Shown: piece after piece, positions 35,015-46,859 of the stretch
Layout: each line of letters opens with the position of its first letter
How positions within the stretch are numbered: position 1 is the stretch's first letter
Source of the DNA: Anderseniella sp963759095
Lineage (GTDB): Bacteria > Pseudomonadota > Alphaproteobacteria > Rhizobiales > Aestuariivirgaceae
Assembly: GCA_963759095.1 (NCBI GenBank)
Contig: CAVWYF010000008.1
Coordinates: 4,480-68,479 of the forward strand
Length of the DNA stretch: 64,000 nucleotides
Direction: 5' to 3'
Translations under genes and position numbers: made by a program
The notes under the pieces: model-generated
What the model was told of the DNA's origin: nothing
What the model saw: only the letters and a program-made list of their open reading frames with translations
Databases searched by the model: none

Positions 35015-36010
35015 CTAGTTGTTCACCCAGTCGGCTATCTCGGTCGCCACAAGTTGATTGGCCAGGTAGCCGTACAGCTTGTGCGGGTTGCTGGTGTCGT
35101 GATGCACCCAGCAATTGTAAATGCGCTTGTCGGTGATCTGATCCACATAGCCATATTCCAGCATCTCGGCAAAGTCGTCGGCCATGGTCGGGTCATGGGC
35201 GATGAAATCGTCATAGGCGGCAATGTTGACCCAGTCCCTGACAATGGCTTTTGGAAACCGGCCGCCTGCATGTTCGCGGGCATCATACAGGTTGGCGCGC
35301 ACACCTGCTTCGCCCAGGGGACAGCCGAGTGTGAGCCACTTGGAGACGTTGGGGTCCTTGCGTTGCAGATTTTCGTATTCGCTCATTTGCGAGAACTTCC
35401 ACAACACATCATAAGCCACCACACACCCCATGGAATGGCTGACGAGGCAGATTTCATCACGGGCGTTTATGGCCCTGCGTAACGGATTCTGCAGGCGCTC
35501 GCGCACATCGGAGCCGGTTTTCCGGCTCATCAGATAGGCCCCCATGTCGGCCGAACTGCGCTGCAGAATAATCTCGTTGGCCCGGCTGCGGGTCAGGACT
35601 GACAACAATGTACTGAAGGCCCGTGCTGCATTGTCCAGATGACGCAGATCCTTGTGCTGGCCGACAACCTGATTGTAGGCGGCTTCATCAAAACTACCGA
35701 TATCCAGCATCTGCCTGAGGCTTTTGGCAAAGGGTTCATACGGCAGGCAGGGCTCATATTCATATGCTTTATTGTTCCGGGCGGTCAGTCTGGCAGCAAT
35801 ATCGGGGTCATGCGTTGCCATGATGGAATTGTTGATGTCGCCATAATAGGCGAACGAACATTTGACCGTGCCTGAGCGGATGGCCTCGGCAGCATCGGGT
35901 GATGCCTGGTACAGCCCATGCATCAAGGCTTCGTTGATAAGTTTTTTCTTACGAGATGCCGACGGTTTGATAGACCGGCCATGAACGAAGATGATGTGTT
36001 TGCGTGGCAT
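35015..36010 (-). CDS. Alpha/beta-hydrolase-like protein of unknown function
   Basis: This 331-residue protein is not one I can name. It begins with an oxyanion-type motif (IIFVHGRS) and has a nucleophile elbow LVSHSMGCVVAYD near residue 195, giving G/S-x-S-x-G in the form SHSMG. A later Asp/His-rich region (AYDDFIAHDPTM, YNCWVHHDTSNPHKLYG) could supply the acid and histidine. No signal peptide is seen, so it is probably cytoplasmic. It resembles lipase/esterase-like proteins. It lies between trmFO and a LysR regulator, all on the minus strand. Confidence 0.65.
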   Translation of the reverse strand: MPRKHIIFVHGRSIKPSASRKKKLINEALMHGLYQASPDAAEAIRSGTVKCSFAYYGDINNSIMATHDPDIAARLTARNNKAYEYEPCLPYEPFAKSLRQMLDIGSFDEAAYNQVVGQHKDLRHLDNAARAFSTLLSVLTRSRANEIILQRSSADMGAYLMSRKTGSDVRERLQNPLRRAINARDEICLVSHSMGCVVAYDVLWKFSQMSEYENLQRKDPNVSKWLTLGCPLGEAGVRANLYDAREHAGGRFPKAIVRDWVNIAAYDDFIAHDPTMADDFAEMLEYGYVDQITDKRIYNCWVHHDTSNPHKLYGYLANQLVATEIADWVNN

Positions 36011-36044
36011 TGAGACGTGCCCCCGTTATACGAGATTGCAATAG

Positions 36045-36959
36045 TCAGACAGGCTGCCGGGCCTCATCAAGTAACCATTCATAAAACTGACGTGCCTGGG
36101 GTGACAACTGCCCTTCCTTCGGCCTGAGCAGCCAAAAGCCCCGGTCTGACTGTTGCACGGCATCGATCGGGCGTACCAGATCTCCCTGTTCAATAAAGTC
36201 CTCTGCCAGCCGCCTGCCGCATAGCGCGATGCCTTCACCGCGCAAAGCCGATTGGATCAGCACCATGTAATTGTCGAATGTAAAGCCACGGCCCGACTGT
36301 TCGCCCTCGACCCCCAGGGATTCCAGAAAGCTGTCCCAGGTGACCCAGTTCCGGTCAAACTTGTTGAGATGCAACAGCGAGTGGCGAAGCAGGTCTGATT
36401 GCGAAGTGATCGGGCTGGACTTCTCCATGTAGCGGGGCGAACACACTGGCCAGATTTCGTTGTCGAACAGGCGAACCGCGTCTGCGGAAGGCCATTCCCC
36501 GGCACCATAGCGCACGGCAATGTCAATGCCCTCGCTGGCCAGATCGTAAACCGGGGATGACGCAACCAGGCGAATGTCGATTTCAGGGTGCGAGCCGCGA
36601 AACTTGGCAATGCGCGCCATGAGCCAGTAGGACGCAAAGGCAACCGATGTGGCAACGGTCAGTTCCCCTGGGCCTGGTTGTCGGCGCAGGTCTGAAGACA
36701 CATTGGCAATGTGCTCAAGCCCCATGCCCACTGCGCGATGCAGGCGTTCGCCCTCGCGGGTGAGCGACAGGCCGCGGGACTGGCGTTGAAATACCGCTAC
36801 ACCCAGAAAATCCTCCAGCAACTGGATCTGCCTGCTGACAGCTGACTGGGTCACGTCCAGTTCCTTGGCAGCACGGGTAAAGTTCATATGCCGGCCGGCA
36901 GCCTCGAACACCACCAGTGCATTTGTCGGGGGCAGATTTTTGCGAAGCGCGATAGCCAT
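36045..36959 (-). CDS. LysR-family regulator, GcvA-like
   Basis: The 304-residue protein shows a LysR helix-turn-helix (ALVVFEAAGRHMNFTRAAKELDVTQSAVSRQI) in the PPTNAL context typical of the GcvA/AmpR branch. It ends with the usual effector-binding domain (ELTVATSVAFASYWLMARIAKF). Target genes are not evident: the alpha/beta-hydrolase-like gene lies 34 bases downstream on the same strand, and uvrA lies upstream. Confidence 0.88.
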   Translation of the reverse strand: MAIALRKNLPPTNALVVFEAAGRHMNFTRAAKELDVTQSAVSRQIQLLEDFLGVAVFQRQSRGLSLTREGERLHRAVGMGLEHIANVSSDLRRQPGPGELTVATSVAFASYWLMARIAKFRGSHPEIDIRLVASSPVYDLASEGIDIAVRYGAGEWPSADAVRLFDNEIWPVCSPRYMEKSSPITSQSDLLRHSLLHLNKFDRNWVTWDSFLESLGVEGEQSGRGFTFDNYMVLIQSALRGEGIALCGRRLAEDFIEQGDLVRPIDAVQQSDRGFWLLRPKEGQLSPQARQFYEWLLDEARQPV

Positions 36960-37055
36960 GAGAATAACTTATTGCAAGTGCTGTTTATGGGCTGTTTTAA
37001 GGCAGGTTAACAGTCCATGGCATGATCTGCAATCATGGTAGCCTATCTTGGCAGT

Positions 37056-39977
<2,922 letters not shown>

Positions 39978-40102
39978 GGTGGAGAACTAGATCAAAAAGA
40001 GAACACGCGCAACGGGGCGCAACGAAACCTACTGACAGTTTACGCCAGTTTGACACCAACAGTTGGTTTTATCCACGGCCAATGCTTTTGATTACACCTA
40101 AT

Positions 40103-40840
40103 TCATCTGTGCAGTTTGTCGATCCAGCGCTGCAGCGCTTCATGTGGAGGCAGTGAATGCAATCTGCACTGCTCAATCAGCCAGTCCGGGTGTGCGCCCA
40201 GTATACTCACCGGTACCTGTTCAATCTTGTGTAGATCCGCGATGGCCATTCGATGATTGGCCCAGCCTCCATAGGCCAGTTGGCCATCGCGGGTTATCCA
40301 CACGCTGATCTCGTCACGTGCCATGCCGCCCAACTCGGTGGAGGTTTTATAACCTTGTGTTGCAATAGAGTGGTTAGCCCTTTTCAAACCGGCGAAATAG
40401 TCATCGACCTGCGCCGGGGTTTTGCAACCACGTGGATTTTTCCCGGCCTTCACGGCGGTCATGATCCTTCTATACTCGTCAATCTGTTCGAGTGGACGAT
40501 TATCGGCGAATAGATCTCTTACAGTGTCGAAGTCAGATTTAAACGGGCTCTTCTCATGACAAGTACCTTCAATCGAGCAGCGATTGCGAACATTATCCCG
40601 ATCCCAATTCCCTCGCCATGCAAATGAAAGTCCTGGAAACCTTGTTTTCTTTTTTGTTTCCAACGTGATGGAAGGAAGAGCTACCCAAACGATAAGGGGG
40701 ACCCGCGGGGGCGGCATTATGTGGGTCTGGGTTCGCCAGGCTGCGCCTGCGTGTCGGGCAAACCAATACGGCAATGCCAAGGGCAACCACCCGGCGAATA
40801 CTGAGAGCCTGTTCAATTGCTTTTTCAGTTCCTGTACCAT
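40103..40840 (-). CDS. Hypothetical protein with ParB-like C-terminal region
   Basis: The 245-residue product is not assigned to a family with confidence. The C-terminal half (RDEISVWITRDGQLAYGGWANHRMAIADL, then VPVSILGAHPDWL) has the shape of a ParB/sulfiredoxin-type fold: a strand, RDG, a GxxHRxAxA-like loop with the Gly-x-x-x-HR spacing, and a xxVPV strand. The N-terminal 90 residues include a hydrophobic stretch (VFAGWLPLALPYWFA) and may not all be translated. Related ParB-like proteins occur near sugar-polymer genes, but none is seen here. Confidence 0.5.
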   Translation of the reverse strand: MVQELKKQLNRLSVFAGWLPLALPYWFARHAGAAWRTQTHIMPPPRVPLIVWVALPSITLETKKKTRFPGLSFAWRGNWDRDNVRNRCSIEGTCHEKSPFKSDFDTVRDLFADNRPLEQIDEYRRIMTAVKAGKNPRGCKTPAQVDDYFAGLKRANHSIATQGYKTSTELGGMARDEISVWITRDGQLAYGGWANHRMAIADLHKIEQVPVSILGAHPDWLIEQCRLHSLPPHEALQRWIDKLHR

Positions 40841-40878
40841 CGGGGAGTCCTGCGAACCGGGGGTAAATCGATCGGTTG

Positions 40879-41775
40879 TTAGAGTGAAAAATGGACCTGT
40901 TGCTGGTTAAAGTGACCGGTATGCAGATCAAATGTCATGAGATCCTCTCCGACAACAACCGGGCCTGAATAGTGACGGCGAACGGTTGTGATCAGTTCTC
41001 TCTCATCGGCATCGGGCGGTACGATGTGGCTCAGTACCAGGCATTTGACCTTTGCATCGCGAGCGATCCGACCGACTTCATCGGTCGTCGTATGGTAACT
41101 TGCAACTGCTGACATCGTTTCGGACGTTCGAGTTCCCCCAACATGTGATTGATCATCTTGCGAATGGGCGAAGACTTCGTGAACCAGCACATCGGCGTCT
41201 CTTGCTGCCTTGATGAGTGCATCGTAAGGCCTGGTATCGCCCGACAGTACGAGTTTTTTGCCCGCTGCCTCAAAGACGTATCCGAAGGCTGGTTTGACAG
41301 GCGGATGTTCAACGCGCACTGCAGAAATTCTTGCATTATCCAGGGACATGACATCGCCGCTGTCTTCAAATTCGATCACCTCGATTTCGAAAGCCGCTGT
41401 TGAACTGCGTTTCTCAAACTTGATGCGCTGGGTTCGCTCCGCTTTCCAGGCATCCATTTGAGCATCGACAAAATCTTGCGTTCCCGGTGGACCATAGATC
41501 ACCTGTGGCCTGTCACGGTTCTGATGCCAGGACGATATGATGAATTGGTAAAGATCAATCAGATGATCGGAATGCAGGTGGGTGAGCAGCAAGGCATCAA
41601 TCCGGGCACCATTGCTGCCTGCCTGCACCAGTCGTTGGGTGACGCCTGAACCGATATCAACCAGGACGCACTTACCTGCGCATTCAACCAGGGTTCCTGC
41701 ACCATAACGCCGTGGGCTGACAACCGGACAGCCGGTCCCCAGCAGGGTCGTTCTGAATGGAATATTGCCGGTCAT
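40879..41775 (-). CDS. Metallo-beta-lactamase-fold hydrolase, RNase Z/arylsulfatase-like
   Basis: The 298-residue protein opens with TTLLGTGCPVVSPRRYG and carries the zinc motif THLHSDH near residue 87, SGDTRPYDALI with the bridging Asp, and the final histidine in VLSHIVPP. This is the RNase Z/ElaC-like branch of the MBL superfamily, which also includes alkylsulfatase- and phosphodiesterase-like enzymes. The insertion that makes the tRNA exosite of true RNase Z is not obvious, so a small-molecule substrate is possible. It is divergent from gatB. Confidence 0.83.
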   Translation of the reverse strand: MTGNIPFRTTLLGTGCPVVSPRRYGAGTLVECAGKCVLVDIGSGVTQRLVQAGSNGARIDALLLTHLHSDHLIDLYQFIISSWHQNRDRPQVIYGPPGTQDFVDAQMDAWKAERTQRIKFEKRSSTAAFEIEVIEFEDSGDVMSLDNARISAVRVEHPPVKPAFGYVFEAAGKKLVLSGDTRPYDALIKAARDADVLVHEVFAHSQDDQSHVGGTRTSETMSAVASYHTTTDEVGRIARDAKVKCLVLSHIVPPDADERELITTVRRHYSGPVVVGEDLMTFDLHTGHFNQQQVHFSL

Positions 41776-41901
41776 GGCGTTGAGCCTGCATGGTTTGTTT
41801 CCGTGCGGCGTTTGTAAGCAGGTTTGGGCCTTGCTGCAACGCGTGCCGCGCGCTACGAAGTCACACCAACACTCTTATCGTTTCTTCGGGACTTTTGATC
41901 G

Positions 41902-43386
41902 ATGACTTTATTCGCGCGTGTCGCTGACAAATCGGACTGGATTGAAGGGGGCACCGGCCCCTGGGAAATCATTATCGGACTGGAAGTCCATGCCCAGGTG
42001 AGTTCCAAGTCAAAGCTGTTTTCCGGCGCATCCGCCGAATATGGCGGGGAACCCAATGACCATGTGTCGCTGGTGGATGCCGCCATGCCGGGCATGTTGC
42101 CGGTTATCAATGAGTATTGCGTCGAACAGGCGGTGCGCACCGGACTTGGCCTGAAGGCCGAGATCAACGAATATTCGGTGTTTGACCGGAAGAACTATTT
42201 TTACCCTGACCTGCCGCAGGGCTATCAGATTTCCCAGTTCAAGCAGCCGATTGTGGGCGAAGGCCGGGTGGTGCTTGATATGGACGAGAACACCCAGGTT
42301 GAAGTCGGGATCGAACGCCTGCACCTGGAGCAGGATGCAGGCAAATCCATCCATGATCAGCATCCGACCATGTCGATGGTGGATCTGAACAGGTCCGGCG
42401 TCGCACTGATGGAAATCGTGTCAAAGCCTGACATGCGATCTGCCGACGAAGCCAAGGCCTATGTGTCCAAAGTACGCACCATCATGCGCTATCTGGGTAC
42501 GTGCGACGGCAATATGGAAGAAGGCTCGCTGCGCGCCGATGTGAATGTGTCCGTTCGCAAACCGGGTGGCGAGGCCGGGACGCGCTGTGAAATCAAGAAT
42601 GTCAATTCGCTGCGCTTCATGGGGCAGGCGATTGAATATGAAGCACGCCGCCAGATAGACATTCTCGAAGACGGCGGCAGTATTGACCAGCAGACCCGGT
42701 TGTTTGATCCACGCAAGGGCGAGACCCGCTCCATGCGGTCCAAGGAAGAAGCCCACGACTACAGGTATTTCCCCGACCCGGATCTGCTGCCGCTTGAAGT
42801 GGACCCGAGCTGGATTGCAGACATCAAGTCATCGCTGCCGGAACTGCCGGATGAAAAGAAAGCCCGGCTGGTTAACGACTTCGGCCTGACGGCCTATGAT
42901 GCCGAAGTGCTGATCATGGAACCGGCATCGGCCAGTTATTTTGAGCAGGTTGCCGGCGGCAGGGATGGCAAGCTTGCCGCCAACTGGGTGATCAACGAAC
43001 TGTTCGGCCGCCTGAACAAGGAAGGCAAGGATATCGAGGACAGTCCGATTTCCGCCAATCAGCTTGGCGCGATTGTGGACATGATCAGCGACAAGACAAT
43101 CTCCGGCAAGATCGCCAAGGACGTGTTCGAGATCGCCTGGACCGAAGCGGGCATTGATCCGAAACAGGTTGTGGAAGAACGTGGCCTGAAGCAGGTAACC
43201 GACACCGGCGCTATCGAGGCTGCCGTGGATGCAGTGATCACCGCAAACCCTGACAAGGTGGCAGCCGTGGCTGAAAAACCTGCCATGATCGGCTGGTTCG
43301 TCGGGCAGGTCATGAAGGCCACCGGCGGCAAGGCCAACCCGCAGGCGGTCAACGATCTGCTCAAGTCGAAGCTGGGCGTGGAGTAA
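41902..43386 (+). CDS. gatB: Aspartyl/glutamyl-tRNA amidotransferase subunit B
   Basis: The 494-residue protein starts with WEIIIGLEVHAQV and contains KNYFYPDLPQGYQISQ, GVALMEIVSKPDMRSADEA and EEGSLRADVNVSVR, all GatB hallmarks, plus the YqeY-like C-terminal domain. GatB binds misacylated Glu-tRNA-Gln or Asp-tRNA-Asn for transamidation by GatA with GatC. gatA and gatC are not in this window. Confidence 0.98.
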   Translation: MTLFARVADKSDWIEGGTGPWEIIIGLEVHAQVSSKSKLFSGASAEYGGEPNDHVSLVDAAMPGMLPVINEYCVEQAVRTGLGLKAEINEYSVFDRKNYFYPDLPQGYQISQFKQPIVGEGRVVLDMDENTQVEVGIERLHLEQDAGKSIHDQHPTMSMVDLNRSGVALMEIVSKPDMRSADEAKAYVSKVRTIMRYLGTCDGNMEEGSLRADVNVSVRKPGGEAGTRCEIKNVNSLRFMGQAIEYEARRQIDILEDGGSIDQQTRLFDPRKGETRSMRSKEEAHDYRYFPDPDLLPLEVDPSWIADIKSSLPELPDEKKARLVNDFGLTAYDAEVLIMEPASASYFEQVAGGRDGKLAANWVINELFGRLNKEGKDIEDSPISANQLGAIVDMISDKTISGKIAKDVFEIAWTEAGIDPKQVVEERGLKQVTDTGAIEAAVDAVITANPDKVAAVAEKPAMIGWFVGQVMKATGGKANPQAVNDLLKSKLGVE

Positions 43387-43389
43387 ATC

Positions 43390-43884
43390 TTGTTGGCGGT
43401 TGGTCGGGCATCTGCAGACGATCTGGATGCGGTCAGGCAATTGCTGCATGACACATGGCACGCCACCTATGATGCGACCATGGGCGTCGAGGTCGTCAAC
43501 GATATCACGTCGCGCTGGCATTCTGTGGACAACCTGAGCCGGCAACTGGCCGATCCTGATGGATGTTTTCTTGTTGCTGAAAACTCAAGCGGAACCATTG
43601 TCGGCCACGCTGATGCCGGACGCAAATCTGCTGATGTGGTGAGCCTCGCCAGATTGTATGTGTTGCCAGGATTGCAGGGTGGTGGTGTTGGTACGGCCCT
43701 TCTGGCATCTGTAGTCAACTGGGCCGGGCAAGGCACAACAATCGAACTGGAAGTTGAAACCGCCAACGCGCCGGCTATCGGGTTCTATCACAAGCACGGC
43801 TTCACCGGCGACGATCAACAGGTTCAGTGTGGCGGTGATCCGGCCGCCGGTCAGGCCATTGTCATGAAGCGGCGCGTTTCATGA
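43390..43884 (+). CDS. GNAT family N-acetyltransferase
   Basis: The 164-residue protein has the GNAT core: VSLARLYVLPGLQGGGVGTALL is the acetyl-CoA loop (Q-x-x-G-x-G/A form QGGGVG), followed by LEVETANAPAIGFYHKHGF. The acceptor is unknown. It probably uses a TTG start at 43390 or 43393, three to six bases after the gatB stop. It overlaps the next gene by four bases (ATGA), so gatB, this gene and the 43881 gene look co-transcribed. Confidence 0.83.
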   Translation: MLAVGRASADDLDAVRQLLHDTWHATYDATMGVEVVNDITSRWHSVDNLSRQLADPDGCFLVAENSSGTIVGHADAGRKSADVVSLARLYVLPGLQGGGVGTALLASVVNWAGQGTTIELEVETANAPAIGFYHKHGFTGDDQQVQCGGDPAAGQAIVMKRRVS

Positions 43885-44822
43885 ACAAGGGTAACTTTGG
43901 CAAAGCCGTTTGTCTGGGCGGCATCGCAGTCGCTGCTGCCGGCCTTGTGGCAGGTTTCCTGAGCCGGTTCTGGATTGAACTAGATGTCCTCAGTCATTTC
44001 ACACTGCATTTCAGTCTCGCCATAATGGCGTTGGCCATCGCTTACTTCGCTGCTAACCCGTTGCGGGTGCCTGTGGCGCTGGTGCTGATGGCAGCAGGCA
44101 TGATTGCGATTGGCAGCTGGAGCAAGCTGAGCGCGGATCAGTTGCAGGCTGATGCAGGAGTTCCGGCTGGCACGCGCGCCCTCAACATCATGCACTTCAA
44201 CATCTGGGGCAAGAACCAGCAACTTGATGATGTTGCTGCGGAAGTCAAGCGACTTGACCCGGACATTCTGTTCCTGACTGAAGTGCGCAAGCGAGGGCTG
44301 GGCCTGACGGTGATGCTTGACCAGCGGTTTCCGTATCGTTTGCCGAAAAAAGGTCAGCCGGCGACGAGCCTGATGATGTATTCGAAGTATCCGTTTGCCG
44401 CATCACAAAGACAACGCCGCCGCGATGGCTTGAGTTTTATTCTCGGCACCCTGGGGGCTGAATGGCAACATCTCAACATTGTTGGAACCCATCTGAGTCG
44501 TCCACCTGACACCCGAAGTCAGGAGCGGGAAATACGCACAATTGCCAAACTGGTCAAAGGTTTGACGGGTGCCAGCGTTGTGGTAGGCGACTTTAATGCC
44601 ACACCCTATTCAGTCATGCTCGACCTGTTTCAGTCACGCACCGGATTGAAGCGGGTGACGATGTTGCCGACATGGCCGGCTATCGGGCCCAATCTGCCGC
44701 AATTTGCCATTGATCACATATTCATAAGTGACGGACTGGCGCTTGCGGTTCCCGCCATTGTGGGCCGGTTTGCAGGCTCTGATCATCTGCCGGTTGCTGC
44801 CAGTATTGTGGTGCCGCAATAA
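43881..44822 (+). CDS. Endonuclease/exonuclease/phosphatase (EEP) family membrane protein
   Basis: The 313-residue protein has three N-terminal membrane helices within about residues 1-85. An extracytoplasmic EEP domain follows, with NIMHFNIWGKN, ILFLTEVRKRG, VVGDFNATPYS and SDHLPV, the Mg-dependent catalytic set. Members cut phosphodiester or phospholipid headgroup bonds at the cell surface; the substrate is unknown. It overlaps the GNAT gene. Confidence 0.86.
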   Translation: MNKGNFGKAVCLGGIAVAAAGLVAGFLSRFWIELDVLSHFTLHFSLAIMALAIAYFAANPLRVPVALVLMAAGMIAIGSWSKLSADQLQADAGVPAGTRALNIMHFNIWGKNQQLDDVAAEVKRLDPDILFLTEVRKRGLGLTVMLDQRFPYRLPKKGQPATSLMMYSKYPFAASQRQRRRDGLSFILGTLGAEWQHLNIVGTHLSRPPDTRSQEREIRTIAKLVKGLTGASVVVGDFNATPYSVMLDLFQSRTGLKRVTMLPTWPAIGPNLPQFAIDHIFISDGLALAVPAIVGRFAGSDHLPVAASIVVPQ

Positions 44823-44852
44823 GACGGAGCGCTCGTGCACAGGAGAGGCGAA

Positions 44853-45560
44853 GTGACAAAACCGACAATCGAGCTTTATTACTGGCCGACGCCGAACGGC
44901 TGGAAAATTTCCATCATGCTGGAAGAGTGCGGGCTGCCCTACCAGGTGCGGTATGTTGACATTCTAAAGGGCGATCAGTTCAAGGCGGACTTTCTGCAGA
45001 TTGCACCCAACAACCGCATGCCGGCGATTGTGGATGCGGACGGGCCGGGAGGTGAACCGATTTCGATATTCGAGTCCGGCGCCATATTGCAGTATCTCGG
45101 CAACAAGACCGGCCAATTCTATCCTGCCGACCCACGTCAGCGAACTGCAGTTGAGCAATGGCTATACTGGCAAATGGGAGGCCTGGGTCCGATGTGCGGG
45201 CAGGCTCATCATTTTCGGTTTTATGCACGCGACGACATATCCTATGCCATTGAGCGCTATACCAATGAAGTCGCCAGGCTTTACGGCGTCATGAATACCC
45301 AACTGGCCAGGACAGAGTATCTGGCGGGTGATTATTCCATTGCCGACATGGCCTGCATTGGCTGGATCAAGCCACACAAACGCCAGGGACAGAACCTCGA
45401 CGATTTCCCCAATCTGAAGCGTTGGTTCGAAACCCTTATGGCGCGGCCGGCCGTTATCGCCGGAATGGCTTTGGGCGCGGAGTTTCGCGGCAGGCCTGAA
45501 GACCTCAAAACCAATGATGCAGCCTATTCGATGTTGTTTGGCGGCTCCAAACAGGGCTAA
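44853..45560 (+). CDS. Glutathione S-transferase, YfcG/Ure2p-like
   Basis: The 235-residue protein has YWPTPNGWKISIMLEECGLPY and the motif GDQFKADFLQIAPNNRMPAIVD, typical of the nu-class YfcG/Ure2p-like GSTs, which act as glutathione-dependent disulfide reductases. The Asn in TPNGWK replaces a classic catalytic Ser/Tyr, as in that class. The GTG at 44853 has AGGAG seven bases upstream; an earlier GTG at 44835 does not. Confidence 0.9.
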   Translation: MTKPTIELYYWPTPNGWKISIMLEECGLPYQVRYVDILKGDQFKADFLQIAPNNRMPAIVDADGPGGEPISIFESGAILQYLGNKTGQFYPADPRQRTAVEQWLYWQMGGLGPMCGQAHHFRFYARDDISYAIERYTNEVARLYGVMNTQLARTEYLAGDYSIADMACIGWIKPHKRQGQNLDDFPNLKRWFETLMARPAVIAGMALGAEFRGRPEDLKTNDAAYSMLFGGSKQG

Positions 45561-45799
45561 CGACAATTTATCGAAAACCGCAACATGGTTGACAAAAGGT
45601 TAACTGCGCGCGAGATGCCGGGCAGGCAAGAACGCCGGTTTTCAGGCGTTTATATGATCAGCGATACCCTGGTGGGTGTTCAAGAGTTTTAGATTGTGGC
45701 GGGGTTTTCATGTTCTGATAACCATGCCTTTTAACGCTGTTTGGCGTTGCTTGATGGCATGGTGATGGCCAGTAAAGCGTAACTGGAGAGCCCTCAATC

Positions 45800-46087
45800 A
45801 TGTCCAAGATTATCGATCTTGCGGAATATCGTGACGTCACACCCAAAGTAGATGAAATAAGACTGCCGGAGGACGGATTTATGTCTCTCGGATTGTCTTT
45901 GAGTGGGGCAGGTGCCAGTGCGGATGATCTGGTGAGCGCGCACAAATGGTTTTCGCTTGCCGCCATGCGTGGCAGCCGGCAGGCGAGGGTGCATCGGCTG
46001 GAAGTATCAAGCCGGATGGACGGTCACCAGATCGCCCGTGCGCAGTCTGAACTGCACACATTTGCCAGCACCCGCTTAAGCGCTTAG
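45800..46087 (+). CDS. Small SEL1-like repeat protein
   Basis: The 95-residue protein contains one SEL1-type helix pair (SAHKWFSLAAMRGSRQARVHRLEVSSRM) and then DGHQIARAQSEL. It has no signal peptide. A GGAGAG ribosome site precedes the ATG at a longish distance. It shares the AHxWxSLAAxRG motif with the SEL1 protein at 60650-61124, so the two may be distant paralogues. SEL1 repeats mediate protein contacts; a function cannot be given. Confidence 0.7.
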   Translation: MSKIIDLAEYRDVTPKVDEIRLPEDGFMSLGLSLSGAGASADDLVSAHKWFSLAAMRGSRQARVHRLEVSSRMDGHQIARAQSELHTFASTRLSA

Positions 46088-46126
46088 AGCAACATGGGTT
46101 CGACAGAATCCATAAAGTTGCTCTAA
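46084..46126. repeat. Palindromic intergenic element
   Basis: TTAGAGCAAC (46084-46093) pairs perfectly with GTTGCTCTAA (46117-46126), with an inner GGnTTC/GAAnCC pairing around 46097-46111. It begins at the stop codon of the SEL1-like gene. Short palindromes of this composition are common dispersed elements in Rhizobiales genomes. Copy number cannot be judged from this window. Confidence 0.65.
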
Positions 46127-46138
46127 CACCTTGAAAGC

Positions 46139-46186
46139 GATCAGGTTTATGGTTTTTGGTTGATTTAACCAAGAATCATCCTGATC
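46139..46186. repeat. Second inverted repeat next to the palindromic element
   Basis: GATCAGG (46139-46145) pairs with CCTGATC (46180-46186). Inside it TTGGTT (46156-46161) pairs with AACCAA (46167-46172) around a five-base loop. It sits 12 bases after the previous palindrome and probably belongs to the same composite element. Confidence 0.6.
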
Positions 46187-46206
46187 TATGATGTGATAAA
46201 GAATTA

Positions 46207-46238
46207 AAAAGGCGGTCCCGTGTTGTGGGCCGCCTTTT
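46207..46238. terminator. Bidirectional rho-independent terminator
   Basis: AAAAGGCGGTCC (46207-46218) pairs with GGGCCGCCTTTT (46227-46238), including one G-T pair, around an eight-base loop. A-rich and T-rich flanks on both sides allow it to work for the SEL1-like gene and for the convergent 46269-46574 gene. Confidence 0.9.
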
Positions 46239-46268
46239 GGTATCTCGGATGATTTCAAACTGACAGCT

Positions 46269-46574
46269 TCAGTAATCCGGAGTGAACTTTGGCTGTCCGT
46301 CCAGATAGGTGCCGTGAGTTGAGTTTACCCAGCTATCCCAATAAGCTTGATCACGGCGGGCCTTGTAGATTTCCGTTTCAAACACATCCGCACGGCTGTT
46401 TGTCTGATCTTCATATGAATTCAGCGCTGGCAGGCCCTTGTTGGAACTGTCATAGCTATGGCCCTTGGGGACAAAGCGCTTGCCGATTGAATCAATGGCC
46501 TGCGCCTGCGCCAGACCTGCGGCGCCTGTGATCAGGGCTGCACCTATGATTGCTGCTTTCACAATTGTGGTCAT
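46269..46574 (-). CDS. Small secreted protein of unknown function
   Basis: The 101-residue product has a clear signal peptide (VKAAIIGAALITGAAGLAQA, cut near residue 25). The mature part of about 75 residues is rich in Asp, Ser, Tyr and Asn with no cysteine. I recognise no domain. It is probably periplasmic. It ends at the shared terminator 46207-46238. Confidence 0.65.
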   Translation of the reverse strand: MTTIVKAAIIGAALITGAAGLAQAQAIDSIGKRFVPKGHSYDSSNKGLPALNSYEDQTNSRADVFETEIYKARRDQAYWDSWVNSTHGTYLDGQPKFTPDY

Positions 46575-46772
46575 CTGTCTTGCCTTACCCGTTTGGCGGC
46601 ACCCCCCTCGCAGAAGGTATCAAAAATCGCCACACCGTCCTCGTTAACCTATCAATACACCCATTTGTGGCGAAACACACTTAACAAATGAAAAATTTTG
46701 CAAGAATTTGATAACCATAAGAGCGGAATTGGGCCAGTTTGCCTCATCATTGTGGATTGGATGTTGAGAAAA

Positions 46773-46802
46773 CGGCGCACCGGTATGGAAACCAGTGCGC
46801 CG
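46773..46802 (-). terminator. Terminator after the 46860-47126 gene
   Basis: On the minus strand CGGCGCAC pairs with GTGCGCCG (46773-46780 with 46795-46802) around a 14-base loop that allows GGT/ACC pairing, and TTTTCTC follows. It lies about 60 bases past the stop of the minus-strand gene. Confidence 0.8.
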
Positions 46803-46859
46803 CTTGAATCTGACTGTTAGAAAATGCCGTGTCCGAGACCCTGTCCGGGTTCGCAGATT

